Assembly: GCF_018139685.1 (NCBI RefSeq)
Contig: NZ_JAGSPN010000015.1
Coordinates: 49,605-113,604, forward strand
DNA: 64,000 bases
Direction of reading: 5' to 3'
Origin: Cognatundibacterium luofuense
GTDB lineage: Bacteria; Pseudomonadota; Gammaproteobacteria; Burkholderiales; Burkholderiaceae_D
Made by a program: the position numbers and the translations under genes. Below, in pieces: positions 1 to 9,156 of the stretch. A model generated the notes under the pieces. It was not told the DNA's origin, searched no databases, and saw only the letters and a program-made list of their open reading frames with translations. Position 1 is the stretch's first letter. Each line of letters starts with the position of its first letter.

Positions 1-1
1 T

Positions 2-61
2 TGCACCCCACGGTTTTTGGCAGAGAATTATCAGGATCTGGAAAATCCTGTGAGCGATTAG
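2..61 (+). CDS. possible C-terminal end of an upstream gene (partial)
   Basis: Frame 2 reads through the window edge and ends at a TAG at 59-61, giving a short charged tail that ends ENPVSD. It resembles the C-terminus of a real protein, but 19 codons are too few to identify a family. It could also be a chance open frame. Confidence 0.25.
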   Translation, partial: CTPRFLAENYQDLENPVSD

Positions 62-203
62 ATTCCTTAAGAGGTCACGGTGATCGTGCCGGCAATCTGT
101 TAACGCAAACGACGTACTGAAGCGTGTTTCCTGATGAATATTAATTTCTATGTTGATGCTTCAGTATAATGTTGTGCCTTTACTATATCCGGAGCGCACC
201 ATA

Positions 204-830
204 ATGAAATTCAGACTGTTCTTTGTTTTTCTGTTCACGGCATTATTAGCAGGCTGTTTGCATCAGCCATATATTTCTCAGGATGGACTGAAGGCTCCGT
301 CGACCAATGTTAAACCAATCGAACTGACACAAGACGTATCGATTCCTACTCGTCTGGGTTTGAATTTCGATCTGGCGGTTCTCGTCACCAAAGGTGTTTA
401 TGTTCCGGTGCTGGAAGATGATGAAGGTATTTATTACAAAGGCCCGGACGATTGTGTTCAGGTGGTCACCGTCGTGGGTGGGAAAGTTGCCAACACCATG
501 GATGGTGGCTTGTGGGTCCCTAAATCGAATGTAGCGTCGAAGCAATTAAAAATTTACTCGCATGAATTCTCCGGCAAGCAATATCGTACGCCGGTTCCGG
601 TCGCGCAGGGTACTGCAGGTAAATCCGATGTGGCAGCGGCGACAATCAATACCGCCATGGTGACAGCACCTGCAGGCGCTTCACCGGTCGCTGCAGGTGC
701 TACCGGTGGTGTTGTCGGTGGTTTGCTTGGTGCATTGATTGAAGATGCAAAAATTCGTAAGCGCATGGTTCTGATGACAGATGCGCTGCCGTATGTGGTG
801 TTAGAGAAAGCACTGAAGAAAGAAGAGTGA
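204..830 (+). CDS. putative lipoprotein with glycine-rich C-terminal segment
   Basis: The protein has 208 residues. It opens with a lysine/arginine start, a hydrophobic stretch and the lipobox LLAGC (Cys at about residue 17), so it should be lipidated and held in the outer or inner membrane. I chose the ATG at 204 because GGAG lies 9 bases upstream and the signal peptide begins there; the in-frame ATG at 150 would add 18 residues before it. Near residues 155-180 there is an Ala/Gly-rich run with the spacing of a glycine zipper (GGVVGGLLGALIEDA), which may insert into or span a membrane. I do not recognise the family. A terminator follows directly. Confidence 0.75.
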   Translation: MKFRLFFVFLFTALLAGCLHQPYISQDGLKAPSTNVKPIELTQDVSIPTRLGLNFDLAVLVTKGVYVPVLEDDEGIYYKGPDDCVQVVTVVGGKVANTMDGGLWVPKSNVASKQLKIYSHEFSGKQYRTPVPVAQGTAGKSDVAAATINTAMVTAPAGASPVAAGATGGVVGGLLGALIEDAKIRKRMVLMTDALPYVVLEKALKKEE

Positions 831-874
831 TTTCACAGAAATTGTTTTTATTCAGCACCAGTGTCTGACAATTG

Positions 875-918
875 CTGCCGGATTGACCGTTTTTAATCAG
901 CGGTTAACCGGCAGTTTT
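875..918 (+). terminator. rho-independent terminator of the lipoprotein gene
   Basis: CTGCCGG (875-881) pairs with CCGGCAG (908-914). The inner stem TTGACCG/CGGTTAA has one wobble, and TTTT follows at 915-918. It lies 45 bases after the stop codon. Confidence 0.75.
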
Positions 919-955
919 GTTTAGTGACGATCGTTAACGGAAGTAATTTGTCGTA

Positions 956-1738
956 TCAACGTCCCGCTGGCGCGTTTACCTTCGATGCTTCCAGAATTTT
1001 CGTCAATTGACCGGATTCGCTGAGTTGCTGAAATCCGGCATCAAAACGTATCATCAGTTCCGCAGCACGCGGTAGTTTTTTGTTGATCACCACATACACC
1101 GGCACCACGGCAATCGCCTTATTCTGCATGCTGATACGGCTGCGTTCGGCAGCGGTGAAATGTTTTTGCAGTATCAGTTGTCCGGTGCCGGCATCAATCG
1201 GGACAAGGTCTACGCGGCCACTCAGCAGCTTGCGGAAATTGGAAATGTCGCTCGGCGCAAGGTCTGTTTTCAGGACGCCGCGGGATTGCAGGCTGCTGAA
1301 TTCCGGCGAATAGAAATTGCCCTGTACCGCGCCGATGGTGATCTTTTTCAGATCGCTGAGTTGCTCCCACGGAAATTCCTCACCGTTGCGGTGAAAAAAA
1401 ACCACCCGCAAATCAAAAATCGGTTTCGCTGAATACAGCAATTTTTCTGCGCGTTCTGCGGTATGTCCCCAGCCGTAGCTGCCTTCGTACAATCCCTGCG
1501 TCACGCCACTGATGGCGCGGTTATTCGGCACTTCGGCCAGTGCAACATCCACATTAGCCAGCCTGAAGGCGTTGGTCACGATTCGGGTTAACGGTGCTTC
1601 GGCTGCTGCACTGTCGATGTAGGGCGGGTAATACTGGGCGGTCAGCGTGATGCGGAGTTTCTCGCGGAATTCAGATGTGCTGGCGCTGGCGGGTAAACAC
1701 GCCAGTAACATCAATATCGCCAGTACCTTACGTCGCAT
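956..1738 (-). CDS. periplasmic solute-binding protein, family 3-like
   Basis: The protein has 260 residues, a usual length for family 3 (amino-acid type) periplasmic binding proteins. A cleavable signal peptide covers about residues 1-20 (hydrophobic core, then PASAS). Domain marks include an early LRITL...YPPY strand-turn, PNNRAISGV, and the later IGAVQGNFY, where these proteins usually cross between lobes. No ABC permease or ATPase gene is adjacent, so it may act as a stand-alone sensor-type binding protein or serve a transporter elsewhere. The substrate cannot be read from sequence. Confidence 0.75.
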   Translation of the reverse strand: MRRKVLAILMLLACLPASASTSEFREKLRITLTAQYYPPYIDSAAAEAPLTRIVTNAFRLANVDVALAEVPNNRAISGVTQGLYEGSYGWGHTAERAEKLLYSAKPIFDLRVVFFHRNGEEFPWEQLSDLKKITIGAVQGNFYSPEFSSLQSRGVLKTDLAPSDISNFRKLLSGRVDLVPIDAGTGQLILQKHFTAAERSRISMQNKAIAVVPVYVVINKKLPRAAELMIRFDAGFQQLSESGQLTKILEASKVNAPAGR

Positions 1739-1929
1739 ACGGAATTCCGGATCACTGAAAATGAAAAATGAAGAAATTAATTCGATAAAAGCAGGTTTTT
1801 AAAGAATCATGTTCAGGATACAAGAAAGCTGCTTATTCGCCGATACGTTTTACATCATTTGACCTTTTTTTATGCCTTTCTGACAAAGCGGTTCTGTTGC
1901 TTTTTATTCGAAAAAAAACGCAATATTTT

Positions 1930-2025
1930 CCGCATTACAGATACCCCCCGTCTTTCCGGAGAAAACACACCGGTTGTCGGCATGAAATCTGGCTTCCCAC
2001 AGATACCCATAGGGGTATTTGAAGC
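1930..2025. repeat. dispersed intergenic repeat, copy A
   Basis: This stretch is clearly related to copy B at about 3146-3240: both have a C-run, then GGTTGTCGGCATGAA at 1972-1986, then a small hairpin. Here the hairpin is ATACCC (2003-2008) with GGGTAT (2013-2018). The reverse complement shares its TGCCGAC core with copies C and D. The rest of the 1739-2132 gap holds no gene that I can support. Confidence 0.6.
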
Positions 2026-2132
2026 CCGAAACAAAAGGATACAAGCTGCTGTTGTGTTCCATATGCAGGAATCCGCATTTTCTGTGGCGGATGCTGTATT
2101 GTTGTCATCGTTATATATTTTCAGGAAAAACC

Positions 2133-3008
2133 ATGCATCCGATCACAGTCCGTGACCTGCTCCGGCCGGTTGCTTATGGCGCCTTTGGCAGTGTTCTGGT
2201 GCTGATGATTGCTGAGGTCAGTTCACTGGTATGGATAACCCAGGGAATTGCCGTCGCGATTTGTTTGTTAGCGGTACTGGCGGGTAGCAGACAGCGTAGC
2301 GCATTGAGCCGACTGGCTTTACCGCTGGCGGTGGCTGCAACCGCATTACTGGCTGCGCCGCTGCTGATCCATGCTCAGACGCCCGCACGCTGGCTGACGA
2401 CAGGGCCGGTACGGTTGTATCTCGCACCGCTGGTATTACCGCTGATTTTACTGACGGTGCAGCATGGCCTTGCATTTCAGTTGCCGAAAGAAAAGCAGTT
2501 CGCCCTGACGCTGGGCGGCGTATTGATCATCCTGTCGCTGCAACCGGATCTGGCACAGGTGCTGGCATTTTCAGTCACGGCAATCTGGACTGGCTGGCGG
2601 CATGGTTTGTCACGGGTAAGGCTGGTCGCACTGGCGATGATGGCGGTGCTGACGGCGAGTATCGCTGCGGCAAAGCCGGATTTACTGTCACCCGTACCGC
2701 ATGTTGAAGAAGTGTTCGCGCTGGGCTTCCGGTATTCTGTGTTGTCCGGGCTCGGCATCACCGGCACCGCGCTGGCCTTACTGATTGCGATCTGGCGTAT
2801 TCCCGGTGAAAACCTGCGCGGCATTGCCCTGTATTACCTGACACTGATGCTGGTATCGCTGAGCGGCATCACACCCGTGCCGATGATGGGCTACGGTGCC
2901 AGTCCATGGCTGGGCCTCGCTCTGGCGCTCGGTTTAGCGGGGAGTTTCCCGTCGCAACCGATGCAGTTGAATCCGTTGTCGCCTGACGATCACGCCCCCA
3001 AAGCATAA
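2133..3008 (+). CDS. polytopic membrane protein, weakly FtsW/RodA-like
   Basis: The protein has 291 residues and about eight hydrophobic segments spread along its length. The start at 2133 (ATG after AGGAAAA) opens just before the first segment; the upstream in-frame extension is not protein-like. The sequence SLQPDLAQVLAF in the middle recalls the QPD-type motif of SEDS proteins (FtsW/RodA), and GYGASPWLGLALALGLAGS near the end recalls their C-terminal helices. The protein is shorter than a SEDS member, so this link is tentative. It stands alone, framed by repeat copies A and B. Confidence 0.6.
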   Translation: MHPITVRDLLRPVAYGAFGSVLVLMIAEVSSLVWITQGIAVAICLLAVLAGSRQRSALSRLALPLAVAATALLAAPLLIHAQTPARWLTTGPVRLYLAPLVLPLILLTVQHGLAFQLPKEKQFALTLGGVLIILSLQPDLAQVLAFSVTAIWTGWRHGLSRVRLVALAMMAVLTASIAAAKPDLLSPVPHVEEVFALGFRYSVLSGLGITGTALALLIAIWRIPGENLRGIALYYLTLMLVSLSGITPVPMMGYGASPWLGLALALGLAGSFPSQPMQLNPLSPDDHAPKA

Positions 3009-3040
3009 GCAAAGAAAATGTTCAGAAAGTTTGTACGGTA

Positions 3041-3064
3041 AGCCAGCGTCACGCCGGCTTTTTT
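3041..3064 (+). terminator. terminator downstream of the membrane protein gene
   Basis: AGCCAGCG (3041-3048) pairs with CGCCGGCT (3052-3059) with one mismatch and a three-base loop, followed by TTTTT at 3060-3064. The T-run leads into a half copy of the repeat family (GTGCTGAAAACAGCATTT). Confidence 0.7.
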
Positions 3065-3145
3065 GTGCTGAAAACAGCATTTGTTCTGGTGTTGCTCAGG
3101 CAAAAAATCACGCTGTGAAGACAGCATCTGATACGATTTATTATC

Positions 3146-3240
3146 CCTTAATCCGATACTCCCCCCTGTTTTTCAAAAAAACGGCTGGTTGTCGGCATGA
3201 AGTCCGGGCGTTTTCATATACCCCGTGGGGTATTTTTGAG
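3146..3240. repeat. dispersed intergenic repeat, copy B, with hairpin
   Basis: This copy shares GGTTGTCGGCATGAA (at 3187-3201) with copy A and ends in a perfect hairpin, ATACCC (3218-3223) with GGGTAT (3228-3233) and then TTTT. It could act as a terminator on the plus strand. Its reverse complement (CCGGACTT..TGCCGAC) matches copies C and D. Confidence 0.6.
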
Positions 3241-3300
3241 CATCAAAACGGGCTTTTAGGGCTGGTTCACCGGATGCTGTGCTGATTACCTTCATGCTGA

Positions 3301-4224
3301 TCAGTCTGTGTCCGGCATTCCCGGAAACCGATTCGTGTCGCTGAAAGCTGCGCACAGCGCATCGTAGACCACACGGATGCGCGGTGCGACCGGGCCGCGC
3401 TGAGGGCGGTAAATGTACAAATCCCACGGCGCTGGATCAAGCTGCGGCAACACGCGCTGCAGCTGGCCGTTTTGCAGGTAGGGATGTGCCATGAAGCCGA
3501 TCAGCTGACCAAAGCCCATGCCATGCAGCATGGCGCGGCATTCGGCGCGGGTGTCGGTCACCTGAATCGCAGGCTGACGTGGATGCCAGAACTGGCCGTC
3601 CGCCAGAAACCATGGCCACGGGCGGCCGGTATTCGGATCAATCACTGCCGTTACCGGTAGTTTGTCCAGATCTTCCAGCGTTTGCGGCGCACCGCAGCGG
3701 GCTATCAGGGCCGGTGTGCCGACAAACACAAAACCGGCTTGTGCCACGCGGCGTGCAATCATCGAAGCATTTCGCACATGGCCGAGCCGCAAACCGATAT
3801 CGATTTGCTCGTCTACGGTATCGGCAGTCGCATCGGATAAGCGCACATCGGTTTGTAGTAACGGATAACGCTGTTGCAGCTCTGCCAGCACCGGAATCAG
3901 ATAATCCTCGCCCAGCGCTACCGCTGCCGTCAGTGTGACGGGCCCGCGTATCTGCTCTTGCTGATCTTCCTGAAAGCTCTGAAACAATTGATCGACCGCA
4001 TCCACGCTGTGCCGTGCGCGCAATGCCAGCGCTGCGCCAAAGTGCGTAATGCGGGTTTGTCTTGTATTCCGGTGAAACAGCATTTCGCCGGATAAGGATT
4101 CCAGTTCCTGAATCGCACGGGTCACCGCTTGCGGCGACATATGCAGGCGTACCGCTGCTTCCTTAAAATTTTTGCATTCGGCAGCGATGCAAAAGATGCG
4201 CAGCATTTCAAGCCGGTTCAGCAT
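3301..4224 (-). CDS. LysR-family transcriptional regulator
   Basis: The protein has 307 residues, a standard LysR length. The winged helix-turn-helix lies at about residues 1-60 (MLRIFCIAAECKNFKEAA..SPQAVTRAIQELE). A substrate-binding effector domain follows from about residue 90 (GPVTLTAAVALGEDYLIPVL), and IDIGLRLG, SMIARRV and LLxGMGFGQLIGF-type positions are recognisable. The gene is transcribed away from the SDR oxidoreductase at 4444, with a 219-base shared control region, so the SDR is its likely target. The effector is unknown. Confidence 0.9.
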   Translation of the reverse strand: MLNRLEMLRIFCIAAECKNFKEAAVRLHMSPQAVTRAIQELESLSGEMLFHRNTRQTRITHFGAALALRARHSVDAVDQLFQSFQEDQQEQIRGPVTLTAAVALGEDYLIPVLAELQQRYPLLQTDVRLSDATADTVDEQIDIGLRLGHVRNASMIARRVAQAGFVFVGTPALIARCGAPQTLEDLDKLPVTAVIDPNTGRPWPWFLADGQFWHPRQPAIQVTDTRAECRAMLHGMGFGQLIGFMAHPYLQNGQLQRVLPQLDPAPWDLYIYRPQRGPVAPRIRVVYDALCAAFSDTNRFPGMPDTD

Positions 4225-4443
4225 GTTTTGTCCTGATGTCAGATGGTTGATGCGGGATGGCGGAAGATGAGGGCAGCGAGCCGCGCCGGACTCATCTTCG
4301 GTGATTCTGTAATTTGTTCATTCTTTGATTCCATAAAATGGAATACTGAAATTAATTTTATGTCATTTATTGGATTTAATCTGCACGCCATAATGCCTGA
4401 CATCGCGGAACTCACCGCATACCAACATCAATAGGAGCAGAAC

Positions 4444-5187
4444 ATGCAACAAGGTATTCAGGGCAAAGTGGTTGTGATTACCGGTGCCAGCAGCGGTATC
4501 GGTGAAAGTACAGCGCGTCATCTGGCAAAGCTCGGCGCGAAAGTAGTACTGGGTGCGCGTCGCACTGACAAACTGGCCAGCATCGCCGAAGAAATCCGCG
4601 CTGCGGGTGGTGAATCCGCGTTTGCTGCTGTCGATGTCACCCGCGAAGCAGAAGTCAAAGCGCTGGTGCAAACTGCGATTGAGCAGTTCGGCCGTATAGA
4701 TGTGATGATTAATAATGCGGGCCTGATGGCGATTGCGCCAATGAGCCAGCTGCGCACCGATGAATGGGACCGCATGATCGACATCAACATCAAAGGCGTG
4801 CTGTACGGCGTAGCCGCTGCATTGCCGCACTTTGAACAACAGGGCGGTGGCCATATGATCAATGTTTCTTCTGTTGCCGGTATTAAAGTGTTTGCACCGG
4901 GTGGTTCTGTGTATTCCGGTACCAAGTTCGCCGTGCGCGCCATTTCGGATGGTCTGCGTCAGGAAATGGCCGGTAAAGTGCGCGTTACCAGTATCGAACC
5001 GGGTGCGGTCGACAGCGAACTGAAATACGGTTCCGGCGATCAGGCCAGCCGCGAAGCGGTCATCGGCTTCTACCAACAAGCGATTCCTGCGGATTCCGTC
5101 GCACGTGCAATTGCGTATGCGATCGAACAACCTGCCGATGTCGCGATTAATGAAATCGTGCTGCGTCCGACTGCGCAGGAATTCTGA
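4444..5187 (+). CDS. short-chain dehydrogenase/reductase
   Basis: The protein has 247 residues, typical of classical SDRs, which catalyse NAD(P)-dependent oxidoreduction in the cytoplasm. The cofactor motif TGASSGIG is at 13-20, NNAG at 90-93, and the catalytic Ser143, Tyr157 and Lys161 (YSGTK) have classical spacing. ARR after beta-2 suggests NADP(H) preference. The start has a good ribosome site (AGGAGC) eight bases upstream. It is divergent from a LysR regulator and followed by a strong terminator, so it is probably transcribed alone. The substrate is unknown. Confidence 0.92.
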   Translation: MQQGIQGKVVVITGASSGIGESTARHLAKLGAKVVLGARRTDKLASIAEEIRAAGGESAFAAVDVTREAEVKALVQTAIEQFGRIDVMINNAGLMAIAPMSQLRTDEWDRMIDINIKGVLYGVAAALPHFEQQGGGHMINVSSVAGIKVFAPGGSVYSGTKFAVRAISDGLRQEMAGKVRVTSIEPGAVDSELKYGSGDQASREAVIGFYQQAIPADSVARAIAYAIEQPADVAINEIVLRPTAQEF

Positions 5188-5280
5188 TGATCTGAAGTTA
5201 TAAAATCTGCGGTGAAGTGTGTTTCAGTTCGCATGACTGCGCGGCTGTCAGCACCGCCTTCAGATTTTTCAGTCACAGGC

Positions 5281-5318
5281 ACAGCGTATATCCTTTGTGA
5301 TATACGCTGTTTGTGTTT
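5281..5318 (+). terminator. strong terminator of the SDR gene
   Basis: ACAGCGTATATC (5281-5292) pairs perfectly with GATATACGCTGT (5299-5310) around a six-base loop, followed by TTGTGTTT. Confidence 0.75.
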
Positions 5319-5537
5319 GCAGCACCTGCTTTGTACGTCTTACTTTGTGCTTTGCGAATAATTTTATCCGCATGCGTCTGAATGAAATACGTTTCCGGCC
5401 TTGTGGTCACCGCGCCAGATGGCTTTGTCAGCATGGCGCAAGCAATTCATCTGATAATACGATCCGCCACTTTTCCATCGAAGAATCGTGCTAAGGCCCG
5501 TTGCTGACGGGAGTTTCTGACGATCTTATCTGCTTTC
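5319..5537. other. intergenic, no gene seen
   Basis: This is the rest of the 350-base gap between the SDR and acetyltransferase genes. I see only short open frames without a ribosome site and no clear repeat. It presumably holds the promoter of the acetyltransferase. Confidence 0.5.
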
Positions 5538-6050
5538 ATGATGTTGATTCGCCCTGCTGACCAAAACGATTTACCCGCGCTGATGGCATTACGCAACTGG
5601 TATATCGATCACTCCTTCGCAACTTTTGATGAACAACACCTGACGCTGCGCCAGATGGCTCAGTGGTTTACGCAGTTTGGTGATGGCCCGTACCGCTGCT
5701 ATGTCGCCGTCATCAATGATCAGATTGTCGGGTATTGCAGCAGCCAGGCTTACCGCCAGCATCCTGCATTCCGGCAAACGATAGAAACCAGTATCTATGT
5801 TGCCGCCAATGCGGGGCGTAGCGGGACAGGCAGCGCCTTGTATCAAACGCTGTTCGATGCTTTGCAGGATCAGCATCTGCACCGTGCGGTGGTCGGCATT
5901 GCTTTGCCGAATGATGCCTCGGTCGGCTTACACGAAAAATTCGGTTTTCGCCGTATCGGCGTGTTCGATGAATACGCTGTTAAACATGGCCAGCGTATCA
6001 GTTCAGTCTGGATGGAAAAATCCTTGTCAGATTCCTGCCTGAATTCCTGA
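5538..6050 (+). CDS. GNAT-family N-acetyltransferase (phosphinothricin-type)
   Basis: The protein has 170 residues. It starts with the IRPADQNDLPALMALRNWYI pattern typical of GNATs of the phosphinothricin/methionine sulfoximine acetyltransferase type. YCSSQAYRQHPAFRQTIETSIYV is the central beta-4 region, an acetyl-CoA-binding turn lies in NAGRSGTGSALYQTL, and LHEKFGFRRIGVFDEYAVKHGQ is the C-terminal region. Two ATG codons are adjacent at 5538 and 5541 with no strong ribosome site, so the start is uncertain by one residue. The natural substrate is not known. Confidence 0.85.
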   Translation: MMLIRPADQNDLPALMALRNWYIDHSFATFDEQHLTLRQMAQWFTQFGDGPYRCYVAVINDQIVGYCSSQAYRQHPAFRQTIETSIYVAANAGRSGTGSALYQTLFDALQDQHLHRAVVGIALPNDASVGLHEKFGFRRIGVFDEYAVKHGQRISSVWMEKSLSDSCLNS

Positions 6051-6326
6051 TTTCACGGGGCTTCCTGTTTTGCAGATTGCACAGTCGTTTTGCAGCAATC
6101 GTCGTTTTTATGCAGAAACCGAGCGCTGCATCAAAAGAAAAATTAATATCCAATGATAAAATTGCAGGCTTTTGCAGCGTAATGGTTGCAGCAAAAGCCC
6201 CGTCATCTTTTGTTGCGCAGAACGCATTTCATCAATCGCCGCGAGATGCGTTGGTGATGAGAGACGTTTTAGTCGCCATTCCGTTCCGGACCCGGCCTGC
6301 CATTGCAGGCATACAGAACAAGCCTC

Positions 6327-9134
6327 ATGCCAATACATCGCCATCCCGCAGTGACAAAAGTCCCTGGCAACGTTACATCATTTCGTTTTTCGTCTGCTGT
6401 CCGCTCGCTGCTCTTCGCGGGCATGCTGAGTACCAGTCTGATGCAGGTCACAGTATTCGCACAGGATGCAGTGAGCAGTCAGCGCCTCAGTCAGGCCGAT
6501 CTGGCTGCGACCTTACAGCGCGGTGTGGCGATACCGCGCTGGGTAACAGAACCAGAGGCTGTAGCGCCACCCAGTACCGATAAGCAACCGGTGGTGATGC
6601 GTCTGACCGATACCCAGTTTCAGACCGGTGCGGACGCGGGAACCTTTTACCGTCGCGTGATTGAAGTAAATCAGGCTAATTCACTGGCAGGTGTGGCGCA
6701 GATGGAATTACGCTACATGCCGGAATATCAGAAGCTGGCAATTCACACGATCCGTATTCTGCGCGGTGATCAGGTGCTGGATAAAACACTGAGTGCGAAT
6801 TTGCGCTTATTGCAGCAGGAAAATAATCTGCATTCCGGCATTCTGACCGGTTCGGCGACTGCTGCGGTGTTTGTCGATGACTTGCGGGTAGGGGATTCGC
6901 TGGAAGTCCTGTACACCATCAGCGGAGAAAATCCGGTATTCAATGGCAGATTTTCCGCGTCTGCTATCTGGGATTCCAGTATTCCGGTGTTAAGCCGGCA
7001 TGTCAGTGTGCAATATGATGCACGCGATCCGGTGTATTTCAAAATCATCGGACCAGGTTCGCGTGAGTTCAATCAGCGTGAAGAAAAACAGGGGCAGCGT
7101 ACAACGCTGCATTTTTCGGCGAAGAATTTGCGGGCAGTTCACTCAGAGCAATTTACACCGTCGGAATACGATCAGTACCGCTGGCTGCAATTCAGCCAGT
7201 ATCGTAACTGGCGCGATGTTGCCGTATGGGCGAATTCGCTGTTTCAGGCACCGGATAGCGGAGAGAGGCTGAATAAACTGGTTGCCGAATGGTCGGCATT
7301 ACCCGGTGATGAAGAGAAAGTTCAGGCTGCGCTGGCCTATGTGCAGAGGGAAATCCGTTATTTATCCATGTCGATCGGCGAAAATTCGCACCGTCCGACT
7401 GCGCCGGAAACCGTGTTAAAGCAGCGATACGGCGATTGCAAAGATAAAGCGCTGTTGCTGACAACGATACTGAATCGTCTTGGCGTCAAAACCCAGCCGG
7501 TACTGATTGCAACATATCAGCGGCGCGGACTCGATCGCTTATTACCATCACCATCGCTGTTTGATCACGCCATCATACAGGTACGTGTTAACGGGAAACT
7601 TTATCAACTGGATGCAACACGTGCTCAGCAATACGGCAAACTCGACAAAATGGGGCAGGCTCACGCCGGTTCGCAGATTCTGGTTGTCAGTCCGGATACT
7701 GATGCCTTAAGTAAAGTCACTCCGGAGCACGATTTTTCCGCGAACAGCCGCAAAGAGACGCTGATCGTTAAAGAGTGGAAGCGTCCCGCAGAATTGCGTG
7801 TGGAGCAACGCTACACGGGCCTTGAAGCAGAAATGCTGCGTTATTACGCTTCGCAGCAATCGCGGGATGAACTGGTAAAAGCATACGTCTCCGCCATTCA
7901 GAAGCGCTATCCGCAGGTCGAATATCTGCAGGATTTTAAACTGGATGACGATCAGAATGATAACGCGGTGACGGTGCGGCTTGGTTTTATGGCACCGGAC
8001 ATGTTTAAAAAAACCGATAACGGCTGGAATGTCACGTATTACGCTTCCAATTTCCGTGAACGTTTCTGGGTGCCGGAAACCCCGCGCCGGCGTTATCCGC
8101 TGGCAGTACCAAATTCGCCGGTCCGTATTGATTATGAATTCAAAGTGCAGTTACCAGAGGGTTTCAACGGGCGCTACAAACCAGGTGTGACAACGATTCA
8201 GTCCACAGCTTTTCAGTTTTCTGAAAAGCTGGATTTTAATAACCGGGACCTGAGTGCCAAACTGAATCTGAACCTGACTAAAGATATTGTGCCGGAAATG
8301 CAGGTCCCGGACTTTCTTGATGAAGTTAAGCGGGTTGGACGTTACATGGAGAATACGCTGGAAATTCGCTATACCGATGCCAGCGAAGCGATTGTGTCCA
8401 AACCTGAAAACGCAGCGCAGCAGGCACAGGATCAGAACGCCGTAAAACGTTTATCGCTGGAAAACCGTTTAAAAGATGATGAAAACAATCCGGCATTGCT
8501 GGCAGAAAAGGCGCTGCTGATTGCGCAAAGCCGCGATACGTCGCAACTGGCGGGCATACTGGCAAAGCTGGATGCAGTGGCAACCGAAGATAAAAAAGTA
8601 TTGTCGAATAAAGCGCAGGCGTTGTACTACGCCGGGAATTTCAAAAAATCTGAAGAGTTGCTGTCGTCGCTGACGAAGACGGAAGATGAAGATCAGCTTT
8701 GGCTGTTACTGGCACTATCGCGCTTTCAGCAAAAAAAATGGGGACCAGCGCAGGAAGCAGCACGTAATGTGATTGCACAGGGGAAAGAGCCTGCCACTAC
8801 CAAGGCGGCGATGATTCTGCAATTGCTTTGTCAGTTACGGATCAACGGCAAATTGCCGGAAATTTTATTTGCCGATAAAAATAAAGACTGGCGCAGTGCA
8901 GTACTGGATACGATCAGCGGAAAAGCCGGAGACGAAGCAGTCCTGCAAGCCTTGCATGCAGATGCTGGCGAAGCAATGAACCCTGATGTCGCAGAAGCCT
9001 ATTTTTATCTCGGACAATTCTACGCCGCAAAAAATAACAAAATCCGTTCTGTGGTCTATCTGAAGAAAGCACGTGAGAAATCACAATCATCTCAGATAAT
9101 TTATCCGTTATTGTCTTTTGATAAGGCTTTTTAA
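6327..9134 (+). CDS. exported DUF3857/transglutaminase-like protein with TPR-like C-terminus
   Basis: The protein has about 935 residues. After a signal-type segment (about 25-50) comes a DUF3857-like beta-rich domain (about 80-290, with VLYTISGENPVFNGRF). A transglutaminase-like core follows, in which Cys371 sits in YGDCKDKALLLTTILNRLG and a His in LFDHAIIQV. From about residue 690 the protein is helical, with TPR-like pairs (LLAEKALLIAQ, ALYYAGNFKKSEELL). I chose the ATG at 6327; a TTG eight codons upstream is the alternative and neither has a strong ribosome site. Proteins of this architecture are common in the envelope of Gram-negatives, but their role is unsettled. The next gene starts 22 bases on and is probably co-transcribed. 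Confidence 0.85.
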   Translation: MPIHRHPAVTKVPGNVTSFRFSSAVRSLLFAGMLSTSLMQVTVFAQDAVSSQRLSQADLAATLQRGVAIPRWVTEPEAVAPPSTDKQPVVMRLTDTQFQTGADAGTFYRRVIEVNQANSLAGVAQMELRYMPEYQKLAIHTIRILRGDQVLDKTLSANLRLLQQENNLHSGILTGSATAAVFVDDLRVGDSLEVLYTISGENPVFNGRFSASAIWDSSIPVLSRHVSVQYDARDPVYFKIIGPGSREFNQREEKQGQRTTLHFSAKNLRAVHSEQFTPSEYDQYRWLQFSQYRNWRDVAVWANSLFQAPDSGERLNKLVAEWSALPGDEEKVQAALAYVQREIRYLSMSIGENSHRPTAPETVLKQRYGDCKDKALLLTTILNRLGVKTQPVLIATYQRRGLDRLLPSPSLFDHAIIQVRVNGKLYQLDATRAQQYGKLDKMGQAHAGSQILVVSPDTDALSKVTPEHDFSANSRKETLIVKEWKRPAELRVEQRYTGLEAEMLRYYASQQSRDELVKAYVSAIQKRYPQVEYLQDFKLDDDQNDNAVTVRLGFMAPDMFKKTDNGWNVTYYASNFRERFWVPETPRRRYPLAVPNSPVRIDYEFKVQLPEGFNGRYKPGVTTIQSTAFQFSEKLDFNNRDLSAKLNLNLTKDIVPEMQVPDFLDEVKRVGRYMENTLEIRYTDASEAIVSKPENAAQQAQDQNAVKRLSLENRLKDDENNPALLAEKALLIAQSRDTSQLAGILAKLDAVATEDKKVLSNKAQALYYAGNFKKSEELLSSLTKTEDEDQLWLLLALSRFQQKKWGPAQEAARNVIAQGKEPATTKAAMILQLLCQLRINGKLPEILFADKNKDWRSAVLDTISGKAGDEAVLQALHADAGEAMNPDVAEAYFYLGQFYAAKNNKIRSVVYLKKAREKSQSSQIIYPLLSFDKAF

Positions 9135-9156
9135 AAAATTATACGAATAAGAAGAC

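Noticed and set aside
956-1738. Part of an ABC import operon
   Set aside because: No permease or ATPase gene lies on either side, so only the binding protein is called.
4363-5130. A 255-codon minus-strand frame opposite the SDR gene
   Set aside because: It lies antisense to a complete SDR with all motifs, has no ribosome site, and has a composition (His/Asn/Arg-rich) typical of a shadow frame.
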